Source of the DNA: Sphagnum magellanicum
Taxonomy: Eukaryota > Streptophyta > Sphagnopsida > Sphagnales > Sphagnaceae
Direction of reading: 5' to 3'
NCBI GenBank assembly: GCA_021904315.1
Contig: CM038922.1
Span: 806,001 to 870,000, forward strand
DNA length: 64,000 nt
This document shows, piece by piece, positions 22,806 through 33,782 of this stretch. A program made the translations under genes and the position numbers. Below the pieces are notes generated by a model. That model ran no database searches and had not been told where the DNA came from. It was given only the letters and a program-made list of their open reading frames with translations. How positions within the stretch are numbered: position 1 is the first letter of the stretch; every line of letters starts with the position of its first letter.

Positions 22806-23255
22806 ATTAAGGTAGGCGTAAGGTGTGGGAGTGATGGTGGAACCTCATGAAAACTCGAACATCCTAAATCTAATGGATTCATTACCCTAATTTCGACAGT
22901 GGATCTAAAAGTATGTGGGGGTTTTTGTGATGCAATTTTTAATTCCAATTTATTATGTACTACATAGTTAATTAGTGGATGGAAGAAAAAATAAATAAAG
23001 GATATCAAAAGAGTAAATGGTACGTGGGGATGTTACTTCAATCATTGAATTGATTTAGTCAAATAAGGACTCAAGGATGTTTACTTGTTACTATCGATAA
23101 ATTATCCTAATAGTTAGTTACTTGAAATAATTAAGATGAAAAAGTAAGATGTGAGGATTAACGGACGGAAAAGATAAGGATCAAACTCAAGAACCTCATC
23201 GAGATATCCAAGATAAAAGGAAGGATGAGTCCTCCAATCCCATTAGTCATGAAGA

Positions 23256-23633
23256 TTGTCATCCTATTTGATTGGAAGATGGAATATTTTTTGTGTCTCA
23301 TTGGGCCCAAAAATTTTCATCCTAAAATCAATTGGAGGGCAAATCATTCTCAATTCTCATTGGCTCTTGAAGGATGAGAAGGCCATTGATTGGAAGGGAG
23401 GATTTCGAAGCTTCCATTGGACAAGGGGAACAGGTTCAAGGAAAGGTCATGGAAGCTTACCAAGGGAGAAAATATTATCTTCTGTTAGGGGAAGGGGAAA
23501 GGAAGAGAATGAATATGTGAGGAAAAGATTAGTTCTTATATGTGAAAAGGTGTTGTTCATGGAAAAGATGTGTGCAAGAAATAAGCATGGAAGGATTTCC
23601 ATGACAAAGCCTCTGGAGTTTTATTTCAAATAA
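23256..23633 (+). CDS. Unidentified 125-codon frame
   Basis: The frame is basic and tryptophan-rich, with no motif I recognise. Its last part runs into the 196-bp tandem duplication, where the second copy does not keep the frame. It is probably repeat-derived; confidence that it is a gene is low. Confidence 0.15.
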   Translation: MSSYLIGRWNIFCVSLGPKIFILKSIGGQIILNSHWLLKDEKAIDWKGGFRSFHWTRGTGSRKGHGSLPREKILSSVRGRGKEENEYVRKRLVLICEKVLFMEKMCARNKHGRISMTKPLEFYFK

Positions 23634-23977
23634 TTATTCCTCTCAAATCCACTGTTGGATTTGTGTTTTAAAACAATTTTTTTTTGGGAGGTGTAGAAGG
23701 TTCTCTCCAAATTTCAGCATCATCGGGTTTGCTGTCGAGGAACTACATTTGCCGGGAGTAAAGGGTGTTTGTAGTGGAGTTCATGGAAGGATTTCCATAA
23801 CGAGGCCTCTAGAGTTTTATTTCAAATAGTTGTTCTTCCCAAATCCACTATTGGATTTGTGTCAACCTTAAAACAGTTTTTGTTTAGGAGGTGTAGAAGG
23901 TTTTCTCCAAATTTCAGCATCATCAAGTTTGCTATAAAGGAGCTACACTTGCCAGAAGTAGAGAGGGTTGAAATTGT
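23586..23977 (+). repeat. Tandem duplication, ~196-bp unit, two copies
   Basis: CATGGAAGGATTTCC at 23586 recurs at 23782. The copies continue in step through GGAGTTTTATTTCAAATA, AAATCCACT-TTGGATTTGTG, GGAGGTGTAGAAGGTT and CTCCAAATTTCAGCATCATC. A poly-A run follows at about 24037-24051. Confidence 0.85.
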
Positions 23978-24989
23978 CTGTTTTTTTCCTCAATCTAAGC
24001 AAAATGATTTTTAGTCCCAAGGCTTAACTCTTGATCAAAAAAAAAAAAAAACTTATAAGATTTTGTAACATGGTTCCTTTTTAGATTAACCTTTTCAAAA
24101 ATCCAATGCATGTTAAATTAGAAGGTTGTATGTAGATGTTATGACGAATGGAACAAAAGGGGTTCAACCATCAAATGCGACATTAAATGAACATCAACAT
24201 AATGCCCCTTCACATTCCATCATGGTGAATTACGATTCTCCCATAATGTTTTTGTATCTTTCAAGTGGACACAATGCATTAAATTCTTAATGAACTTCAT
24301 TGCATTACATTGAATCACCTTACTTGTTAGATTACAACTACATAATAGTTTCATTTCCAAGCGGGTTTTGTGAGTGCATATCTTCATGTTGAAGGTGTCC
24401 AAAAATTCCTCACAGCCCTTTAAAATGCTTGGGAGGATTAAGAGTTATCCCTTTAAAACTTCAAGGCTACCAAAAGAAAGTTGGCCCTAAAACAACTTGG
24501 GTTCTTTTGGCCTAGGTCCTTTGGACCAACTTTAAGAATTAGTCTTGGAAGGCCCCCCAGTCAGCCTAGGGTTGATTCCATTTTAAGGCCATGTGGATTA
24601 ACTTTAGGAATCAAACCTTGGCTAAAACCAAGTTAGACTTAGACTTAACTTCAAGAGTAGGGTTTAGCGAATCTAAATCCATCCTAAATGGTTGGAACTT
24701 TTGGATTAACCAAGTGTGTTGTGTGCAAGTAGTTAGGAGCTAAAAGAGTCGACACAAAAGGAGCTTGGTGAAGCATGTGAAACATGAGGTGACAAGTAGG
24801 AAAAAACATGTCACCTACCTTAGTCAAGCGAGCCTTCCAATTGTTCTCTCTAACTTAGATTTATGCAATTTATTACCATTAAAGACTAGGTCATTGAAAT
24901 CAATATACCAAAATGTTTTGCCCGAAAGCAGGGTCCAAAGGTGAATGCATTTTTTTAACCTATCAAACAATCTCTTGTTGAACCATTAA

Positions 24990-25867
24990 AAATTCCTCAA
25001 CATAATTTTACACTTGTTCACCACTTTCCCAAACATTAATAAAAAACCAAAATGTGAATGTTAAGTTTACACTAATAACTATCACCCTCCTAGCAAGTGA
25101 AATGTGCAAAGAATTCCAAAACCTAAACTTCTTATGCACTTTCTCCAACATAAAGTCATCACCTCCTTGACATCCAAGTCTAGGCCAAAAGGGACTCCTA
25201 GGAGTTTAGAAAAGGCACTTGTTTTAGGCCATTTCCACTTGAATCCTTCAGTCCAACCAAGTTTTTTCTTACTCCTTTGCCAACTCCAAAAAATTATCGA
25301 CTTGTCCCAAGTTATTTCTAAGTCATGCATAAGCAAGAAAAACACCAACAAGTTAACCTTATTTGTATATTTATTACCTTTCCTTTTAGCAATAAAGTAG
25401 TTGTTTTCTACCTCCATGAATAGATATGCCTCTTATATCTCCCAAATATGTTACTTTCTGGATCACAAAATTGAACATCTCTCTAATTAGGATAAAAGGT
25501 AGGGAGTTAGTGGCCTTGACTCATCTTTCTATCCTAAATGATTTTATGATGGCATGATTAAAGCACATTATTGCTTTGGCATTTTGGAACAACAACCTCA
25601 TTATGTCAATGAACTTACTTTCCATACCTAGCTTTTCTAGAGCTAGGAAAACAAAATTTCAAATTACCTTGTCATAAGTTGTGGCAAAATTTAATCTTAG
25701 AAAGACAATTGATTGATTATAACAATTAATCCAATCCAGGGTTTCTTGTACTAATAATACATTGTTTTGAATATATTACAATGTTAGGAAGGCAATTTGA
25801 TCCACATTCACCATTTCCATGGATATTAGTTATAGATTCAATTGTAATTTTTTTTGCATATATTTAA
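24990..25867 (-). pseudogene. LINE reverse transcriptase, C-terminal part
   Basis: Read leftward from 25860, the translation gives AKKLQLNL (after a one-base slip in an A run), ISMEMVNVDQIAFLTL, NNVLLVQETLDWINC, SIVFLRLNFATTYDKVI (the F-L-x-F...YD block, with the first catalytic Asp as Asn), then SKFIDIMRLLFQNAKA. The 111-codon frame at 25082-25417 continues with DLEITWDKSIIFW and FSKLLGVPFGLDLDVKEV, a block typical of plant non-LTR RT. The ADD active-site motif is lost. The 3' end is unclear and no poly-A tail is found. Confidence 0.85.
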
Positions 25868-27365
25868 TGTTGGGCACTAATTAGTTTAACCCAATTTAGG
25901 TAAAGCTTAGGTAGGTTAATTAATGAAGTTTTGGGGTTTTGATTGGAAGTTCATGAAGTAGGATAATAGGAAGGTCTTATCCAAGATGGATTGCTAGGGA
26001 TGGGTCGCCTAAACAAGATAAGGTAGGGGGAGGGTAAGATCATTGGGCTAAGTTAAAATAAGGTTATCATGTTTGGCTTGGGTTGGGTAAGGTTCATGAA
26101 TAAGAGGGTATGGATATGGTGGTCAAAGCTTTCTAAAAAGGTGTTAAATATTAGGGTTAAATTAAAAATACAACTTTATTTCTTCCTATAGTTTGTTGAC
26201 CATCTTCACTCTTGTGAATGATGAGTGGGGTGTGAAATAGTGGGAGGGGAGTGATGAGTGATGATGAGAATTGTGAGAGCTAGTGGGACTAAGTATATCT
26301 TGAGGAGGTAAGCACGCGCAAGAAGAGGCTATTGCATCATGAGAAGGTGGGCTGACTAAACACATCCAACTTAATAACATGAAGAGTTGGAGGTGGATAC
26401 ATCAATGGTGGTGCTGATAATTGCTCAAGGTAGATTTGGTAGGCATTATACTCAAGGGTGAAGGTGGGAGAGGTACATGGATCTTGAACTAAGGCTTGGT
26501 AGAAAAGGAGGATGAAAAGGTGGAGGAAGGGATTAACTTAAAGATAAAGTAAAGGTCTATCCCCTTGAAGTGAAGGTAGAGAAAAATAGGAGGGAGTTAG
26601 TTTCAAGGAGTTAGGAATAAAGGTAGGATACAAATGAAAAGTTGTTGGTAGACATGATAGTGTCACATCAAGTAGGGTAAAAGCTTGGTGGAGAGGAGAT
26701 CCACATTAAGGACTAAACAACTCATGTAACTTTTCTTTTTTTTGATCTGAGAAACTATGTTTTTGAAAAATATTGTTTCTAATTGCTACATGTTGTGTGT
26801 GTGTGGTCTTGGTTATGAATTGTTGGTTTTAAGGTTGTGGTTAATTATAGCAAGAGCAAAAGGATAGTATGGGAGTAGGACAGGTAGTTGTTGTTTAGTT
26901 TAGACAAGGTAGGAGAAAAATAATTATACTAAGAAAAAGGCAGAGAGAAAAAGAAAAATCCAAATCCTAACTAGCTATGATTCATTAGGTTAGGGTTGCC
27001 CAATTAATATAGTAAGGTAGGAAGGTAATGTTGGGAATACGAAATGTAGGTGTTGTCTAGATCGGATAAAATAAAGAAAGGGTAATAAAATCCAAAAAGG
27101 GAAGAAGAGTGTAAGTCCTAGTTAATTGTGATTCACTAGGTTAGGGTTAGGTTTAATACAACAAGGGTAAGAGGTTAATGTTGTGAATAGAAAGGCGACT
27201 ACTATCTAGATCAAATAAAGTAGGAGAAGGATAATTGTATCCAAACAAAAAAAGTGACAAAAGGAGCTTAGTTCATATGTGTAACACCCCCTTGGATGTC
27301 TTTTAAGGGGCAGGGGGAGTGACCTGAATTAAAGTTGTTAAGCTAGGCTAATTTTGCACTTAACA
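25868..27365. mobile_element. 1498-bp DNA element inserted in LINE RT
   Basis: The ends read inward as TGTTGGGCACTAATTAG (left) and TGTTAAGTGCAAAATTAG (right), TIR-like. Flanking bases are TATTTAA (25861-25867) and TATTTAG (27366-27372), a near-perfect 7-bp target duplication. Removing the insert joins LINE RT from LNVIY to IYAKK, the expected order, so the borders are well placed. The inside has no transposase; it holds a ~155-bp tandem repeat at 26825-27275 and a TGTAACACCCCC string at 27273. Superfamily is undetermined (7-9 bp duplications occur in hAT and Mutator). Confidence 0.7.
26825..27275 (+). repeat. Tandem repeat, ~151-161-bp unit, about three copies
   Basis: The block GGTTAGGGTTG followed by AATTAATA-AGTAAGG recurs at about 26830, 26990 and 27141, each followed by a GTAGTTGTTGT/GTAGGTGTTGTCTAGAT-type block and AAATAAAGTAGGAGAA. 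It lies wholly inside the inserted element at 25868-27365. Confidence 0.7.
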
Positions 27366-28300
27366 TATTTAGTAAATCACGTTCAACTACATAACTAGTC
27401 TCTAATTATTTAAACACTCCTTGTCACCATTTTTCAACAACATGATTACACCTTTATTGACCCCTTTGGGGAATTTTCCTTCATCAATTGTTACTTTAAT
27501 CATCTTGCCAAATTCCTACCTAAATCCTAAAAGAAAGAATAAAATTTCAACACCATTCCATCAAGGGCAACACATTTCCCTTTGGCCATGGATTTGACTA
27601 TTGCTTAAAGCTCTTTTATAACGATTAACATTGCCAATCTAAAATTCATGGTGTCAATAAACTTCTTGGCATTATGTTGAAAACTCTAGCATGCAATTTC
27701 ATTTGTTCAAGCATCTCCAATTAGATTGTGTAGAGTTTATTTTCAAAAGTTGTATCAAACATTTTCCAAGTCCTATTTCCTACTAACTATCATTCCCTTT
27801 TTCACTTTTTAAGACCAATATCTTTGTTGAATTTCCCTTTTATTCCAATGAAATATTTTTTTTGAATTAATATTTTTGAATATTTACAAAGGATTTTAAC
27901 TCAAATTATGTATCCCATTGATTTGATTTTTAAAAATTGTTAAACATTTTTTCTCATATTTTCCATAGTTTGTTGGAAATCTTCATCCACCAAAGAGTTT
28001 ATAAAAGCCATTTGTGCTTATTCCAACTTTTGCCCCAAATTTCATTTCCTACCTACATAAATATGTTGCCTTTCTCTTGCAAAACTCTTTGTAATATTTA
28101 ATGTTTTTTTCCATTTTGGTGAAGGAAATACATTTAAGTTGAGTTTGCCATATCACCTGAATATTTTCCTTGACTACTTCAAAATGTCTTAGGTTCATCT
28201 TCCAAAATGTTTGCCTTGTAATAGCTTTTGATGTTTCCAACACACACAAAATTGGGTGATGGTTAAATTTGACCCATCCTCTTTTAATGCATAGTAAGAT
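27366..28300 (-). pseudogene. LINE linker and reverse transcriptase N-terminal part
   Basis: Reading leftward, the 66-codon frame at 28049-28249 ends KNIKYYKEFCKRKATYL, a block seen between endonuclease and RT in plant LINEs. Further on, EFGKMIKVTIDEGKFPKGVN, GVIMLLKNGDKECLNN, then RLVM-LNVIY match the start of RT (family form: FPKGVTxGLIxLLxKxG...LNNWRPITLLNxxYKI). The frame stops where the DNA element is inserted. Several stops are present. Confidence 0.85.
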
Positions 28301-29015
28301 CTTGCCTCCTTACCCTTCCTTAATACTACTAAAAACATAAAATATATCTAACTTGGCCATAATCGTCTTGTTCCTGCATCCTAGATTGTCCCAAAAAATT
28401 TGAAGACTTTCATCATATTTAACAAGTTCACCTACATCCAAAGTAAATTTGAGCACACCCAAGCCATCTTCTTTTTTTTTGAAATTATGATCATTCCACA
28501 ATTTGATGCCTTGTTTTCTTTATTCTCTACCATATTCTAATTTATACAAAGGATCTAACTACAATTTCTTGTTACTATTTCCTTCATATGTTCACATAGT
28601 ATGATCATTTATGATGGGTTGTTTGGGGTGTCCACATGGATTTTGCTTATATTTCCAAGCAACCCCCTTACCATTAACATTTGAATCTATTGCCTCCCAA
28701 CGTTTAGTAATCATAGACATGATTTTCCATTTTAGGATTTACCAAGATACATGTATCTCCTTGGCCAACCTAACCTTGTTGTACTTCACATGTGAATTTT
28801 TTATTTGCTTTCAGAATCCACACTTAAGCCCTTGGCCATAATTGCTTCCCAATATTTGTTTTTTTTTCTCTTTATGGAACTTATGCTCTTGGAGACATAT
28901 GATGTCCACATGTGAAACAATTTCATTAAGAAATTCTCAAGCCTTTAAGCCTCCCCATCCCTATTCAAGCCATGAACATTATACACAAATAAATATGTTT
29001 TCATCAAGTAATGTT
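28301..29015 (-). pseudogene. LINE AP-type endonuclease remnant
   Basis: On the minus strand, reading leftward, YNVHGLN lies near the start, then NEIVSHVDIICLQEHKFHKE (the catalytic-Glu QEHK block of AP-like endonucleases) and GLSVDSEANKKFTCEVQQG. The downstream frame 28310-28501 (TIMAKLDIFYVFSSIKEG) lies where the domain should end. In an active LINE this domain nicks the target for target-primed reverse transcription. Multiple shifts make it dead. Confidence 0.8.
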
Positions 29016-29039
29016 TTGGTTTTGAAAGATTTTTCTTGA

Positions 29040-30665
29040 ATATTAAGATGTTAGATATCATTAAAAGATTGCCAATTGGGTACCTTGTCCCTTCTTGACG
29101 GTATAGAAATCACATTGTTCCTTATTGCACTTTTCATGGCACTCACTAAATTTCCCTTTTCAATGCTAAACCCTACCCCCATCTACAATGTCTACAATTG
29201 AACCAAGGCTTTGCTAGCTTTGGATAACACCATCAACTCTCCCATTTAATTGTACAAAAGCCACATGTCTATCTACATTCCTCCCTCGAAAATGTGTTAT
29301 GCTTTTGTTTTTTCCTTAAGGATCAAGCTTAACAATGTGGTTTGGGCATTTTGAAACAATTATGCTTCCATGCAAATCAATTTCAAATATTTCAAAATAG
29401 AAATAATGGTTATGACATTCACTTTGGGTGTTTTGGATTTTTCTACCACAAAAACCCCTTTTGGACTTAAGGCAATTAGTCTTGTTAGGATTCTATGTCA
29501 TGATGTGTGGGAAACATCTTCATGGAACTTGTGACTATGAAACTAGTATGGGTTTTAATTCTTCCATGTTTATTGCCATAGGCCTTAAGTTAGCTCCCAT
29601 GCTTGGAGTTGCACTTGCAAATTCCTCAAGAATGTTAGGTTTTGGGTTTGAGGTTCAAACTAGCTCTTCACTTTCATTTGCATCTTTTTCATCCGAGCTC
29701 TCCATTTCTTCAACGTTTCATTTGTTCCCTCCTGCCTTATGTGGTGACTAGGTAATGAGCACAATTCCCTTTGATGTAGTTTCCATTTGCTCAACCCTTT
29801 GCTTCCATTAATTTTCCACACCCCTTATCCATCACACTATTTGGTTTTAGATCTTCTTTTGGCAAGGATCTTTTTTGTTCCCAATTGCCACACTTGTGAC
29901 TAGGTTTTTGAAATGTTAACCTTTGAGCTTGAGCCTATGCCTACAAAACCCATGAGCCCTTTTCCTTGTCTTTCTTTAATTGCTCACCTTACATATGTTG
30001 GTCATTAATGCATGTAGGTGCACCTTTTGTTTTCTTGTGATTTATTGTCCTTTTAAGCACAAGTTCAAGTACATGAAGTTCCAACTTGTGTCCATGAGGA
30101 AGTTGATGGTCTTCACCAACCTGAACTCTCAAGAGCCATACACCCACTTCCTCATCTTGTTGATGTTCAAGAATCGATAATTGCAAAACCTCTTTGAATG
30201 AGGCCATTGATTGCAAAACCTCCTAGCCTTGTTAAAAATTAATATCTAAGCCAAGTAGACACAATATGCACATTAATTGATCAAAACCTAAAATAGTCAT
30301 CCCTTAAAAATGATTGTTCCTGCTAGATAAAAATGATCAAAGTTTGTATTGAGAAATAATCAAATATTGATTAGAAGGATTGTGAGAAAACAACACAAGT
30401 TTTTACAACCTTGGTTACTTCAATGAAACCTTGGACACCATCTCCAAAGCTCCCATGAGGTCTTCATTGCTCCCCAACCATTGGTCCCCCACCTTTGCAT
30501 TCATTACATGAATTAATAGCATTGAAAAAACCATGATTAAATCAATTGTGTAATATTTGAAATCAAGAAAAAACCTTGCAAAAGGGTTGAGAGTGGACAA
30601 AATTAGAGCATGCCTAATATTAGCCCCATTTGAACCTTTATTAATATATATCACATCTAACATGC
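29040..30665 (-). pseudogene. LINE ORF1-like region
   Basis: Directly upstream of the endonuclease on the same strand, the minus translation is acidic and Ser/Glu-rich near 29690 (MESSDEKDANESEELV) and carries nucleic-acid-protein-like stretches before it (30415-30663 frame; FLNINKMRKWVYGS near 30160). Position and composition suit LINE ORF1, but no zinc knuckle or other decisive motif is seen, so the assignment rests mainly on context. Confidence 0.5.
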
Positions 30666-31592
30666 AATGTTAATTTCCTTCCAATCCCCACCAAAAGAAT
30701 CAAATGATAGACTATTTAAACCATTTAAATAGTCATTTCCTTTCACTAGCCTTATTGCAAGGCACTATTAATGTGAGAATATTTATGAGCACAAATGAAT
30801 TTTACACTATTTGACTATAACTCTTCATCCAAAATATATTGGAAAGGTCATATTACTACTGCTACCATTGGGCATGCTCTTAGGAAATACTTGAGCATTC
30901 CAATACAATAATGTTTCCCTGAGGTAGTCCAAGTTTCAGTTCAGTGTTGAATTAGCAGAAACAATTGTTGACCCATAATTTCAATCCACAAAAAGTTATT
31001 TTTTGAATTATTTTGCTATTCAATTCAACTATATATTGTTGCTTCTAATGGAGGTTAATCTCTCTATAAAAAGAATGAGGTTAGAGACCAATGAGAGGAC
31101 TTTGGTTGGTATGTGGCAAGTATACACCCTCTATTGGTTAAGACCACTATTGGGTGGGTATCATCCACTTCTGTACATAGGAGCTGCTACAGGTATAGAA
31201 TTTATCTTAAAATTTTCATGTGGACATGGTACTAGTATTGGATCCTTTTAAAAACTTTCATACCAGCCTAGTCCTGGTCTTCTTAGGGTCTAAAGCAGGC
31301 TGATTATTGGCTGGGATGTGCCAAGTAAATACTGGGTATTGAGACCAATATAGCCCTAGTATGAAACTCCTACTTACTGAAGTGCTAACCAGGTAGGTAA
31401 TGGTGGTCCAAGGCTAATAGTCCCTCAGGGTCATAACAGTCCAGTCAGTTCTTGTATACCAGGCCCAATACAAGTGTCTACCTATACCAGGGTTCCAGCC
31501 TGGTACCCCCCCCAAACACTTTTGGCTAGTGTCCAAAAATCCTAACCATGATGATTGGGCTTGCCTACCAAGGCAAGGATATTGTGTTCAGA

Positions 31593-31800
31593 TTCATTAT
31601 AGAGTATAGTAGCTAAAGGGATTTTGGCCCCTAGGTAATAATAGGTCTATTTTTATATGAGGATATTTTTACATGATATTTTGGCTTGTGTTGAAACTTG
31701 AGATTAGTAATAGAGCTATAATATCTTGAAGGATTTTGGTTTTCTTTTAGAGGAGTTTTTTGAAGATTATATTTTTGCATTAGTGAAATATTTTAGTTTC
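31593..31800 (-). repeat. Dispersed repeat, inverted partner of 15722-15945
   Basis: It matches the reverse complement of 15722-15945 along its length, including ATTTTGGCTTGTGTTGAAAC and TTTTGAAGATTATATTTTT. The open frame at 31726-31947 partly overlaps it and is not treated as a gene. Confidence 0.75.
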
Positions 31801-33734
31801 CATAATTCTTCATTTTGCCTTAAAAAGATTTTTAATGTAATTGGCAAGGCCACAGTGTGTAAGGACACACGCCTTGTTATATATGTATTATCCATCCTGC
31901 ATGGTGTGATGGTGAGATGCTGGTGGAGTCTGGCCCACCTCCTTTAATAGTTATGTGATTCCAGGACTGAATTCCACGTTTTAGTTTGGTCTGCGCCGCC
32001 ACTACGTCACTGGTTACTACCACCTAATATCAATTGTTGAGTTTGTGTACCTGCATACAGCACCTACCTACTATAAAGCTAGATACCTATGTGATCTAGT
32101 TCCACCACAAAACCCAATGTCAAGTTTGTTGAGTATCCCATGTAAGCTATCGACACCCAAAAAAAAAGGGAAAAAAAAACATCACATGGTGATTGTTGAA
32201 AGTGGAAAGATCATTTATTAGCACATGATTCTCACCTTGAGCTTGAAATTGAGGATGAATAACCGAAATGAAGCCAAGTGCCACCAATATATGTATGTAT
32301 CAATTCTCCCTTTTGAAGAAGACAAAGATATTTTATTTCATTGCAAAAAAAAAGGGATATCAATCATGTTGCTCTAACCTAATATAATGTGTTAGGAGGA
32401 ATTCAACCCTTTGATATCTTATTTTTGGGAAAGGCAGGCATGAACTTCACAAAAAGAATTCCTGTCAATAGTATTATTATTTTTCTTCAAATTCAGTCTT
32501 AGGCTTTGAAATAGTAACATTGGTTTGGTTTATGGATTCTGAATAACTTTTTAAATTAAAGGTTGATCATTCACTTTGATATTTGTAAAAAAAATCATTA
32601 TCATAGTTGTTTCTATTTCACTTGCTTACGAAATTCTGAGCCCACGTGACATGGTCATTTAATTCAACTGCACAAATTGTAACCTGCATTTGCTGAGTTT
32701 GGATGTAAAAGGAGTGAGCTAGCCTACTTATAAACAAACCCAGATTTTCAGCATTTGATACCATTGCAAATTGCAATCCCTTTCAAAACACCCAAACCCC
32801 CCCCCCCAATGCCTTTATCTTAAGCCACAGTGTCAGGCCTGCTGTCTTAAGTAACATAATGAAGTGAAAACAAGGAAGTTGAAAACCAGACTTGTAAAAC
32901 TCTGTGGGCTTTAACTACACCATTTAATACCTTCACTTAATTTCATAAGTTGCTTTGATTTTTGGAGTGATGGCCAACTCCTTAGTGCTCTCTTCAATAT
33001 TGTGACACCCATTTTCTTCAAAGTTGGGTCCCCTGGGCCCATACTAACCCAAGCCTGTAATTAAGACTTTTAAGTCTTATGATAAGCAACTTGGTTTCAC
33101 CACCATGATGATTTTGATTTTCAAGATCATGCACGGTGCACCCCATTACTCACAACAGTGGATTTTGCAGTTTGTTTAGGCTTCTTTTGGACTAATTTAT
33201 GGTTTCCTCTAATATTACCTATTGAGCCAAGATTTGGGCACATGCCTGCATCAGTCTGTTTTGTTTTCAACATTCTAACTTCTAATGCAGCTGCAGTGGC
33301 CAGCATCCCAGACATATTTTTGGTCTTAATTGGCCATACTTTTGTAGAGGACCATTAAATCCGTAGACAAAACTCTGGCGACACGCTCCCCAATAAACAA
33401 GAATTTGTGCGAAATTTGACGACAATACTACGGAGAAGAAGGATTTTGTGCCAGAAAAAATGGAATTCGTGTCACCTCTTGGCGATTTTTCACCAGAAAA
33501 AAATGAACCATTCAAGTTTTTTTATGCGAAATTTCTTGCACTGCTATGAAATCTGAAAATGAGCTGTGAGCTTTTTGAAGGGGTTTTTGGAAAGAAATTC
33601 AAAAATTTCACCAGAAAAATAAGGGAAAAGGAAAAAAAACACTGAGTTTACCACATTCATACTCTGCGATCCTACAGGTAGTAAAAAAGTAGCAGGATTT
33701 TAAAAGCTTTCTATCTGTGCTGTAACCAAATTCG

Positions 33735-33782
33735 ACTAAATCCTTCTATGGATAGTTGCCAATGTGGCTGTATAACAAAAGT
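33735..33782 (-). repeat. Dispersed repeat T, orientation B (short)
   Basis: TTCGACTAAATCCTTCTATG, then GATAGTTGCCAATGTGGCTG resembles the terminus module at 41120-41178 (GGCTAAATACTCCTATGGAT, then GAACACCACTTAGGTTGCAT). Confidence 0.4.

Noticed and set aside
24037..24051. Poly-A run as the tail of the LINE
   Set aside because: The LINE is on the minus strand, so its tail would appear as poly-T on its left side; this A run has the wrong orientation.
27273..27284. TGTAACACCCCC as the start of an LTR
   Set aside because: It lies inside the inserted element, with LINE sequence following within ~100 bp, so no LTR body is present.
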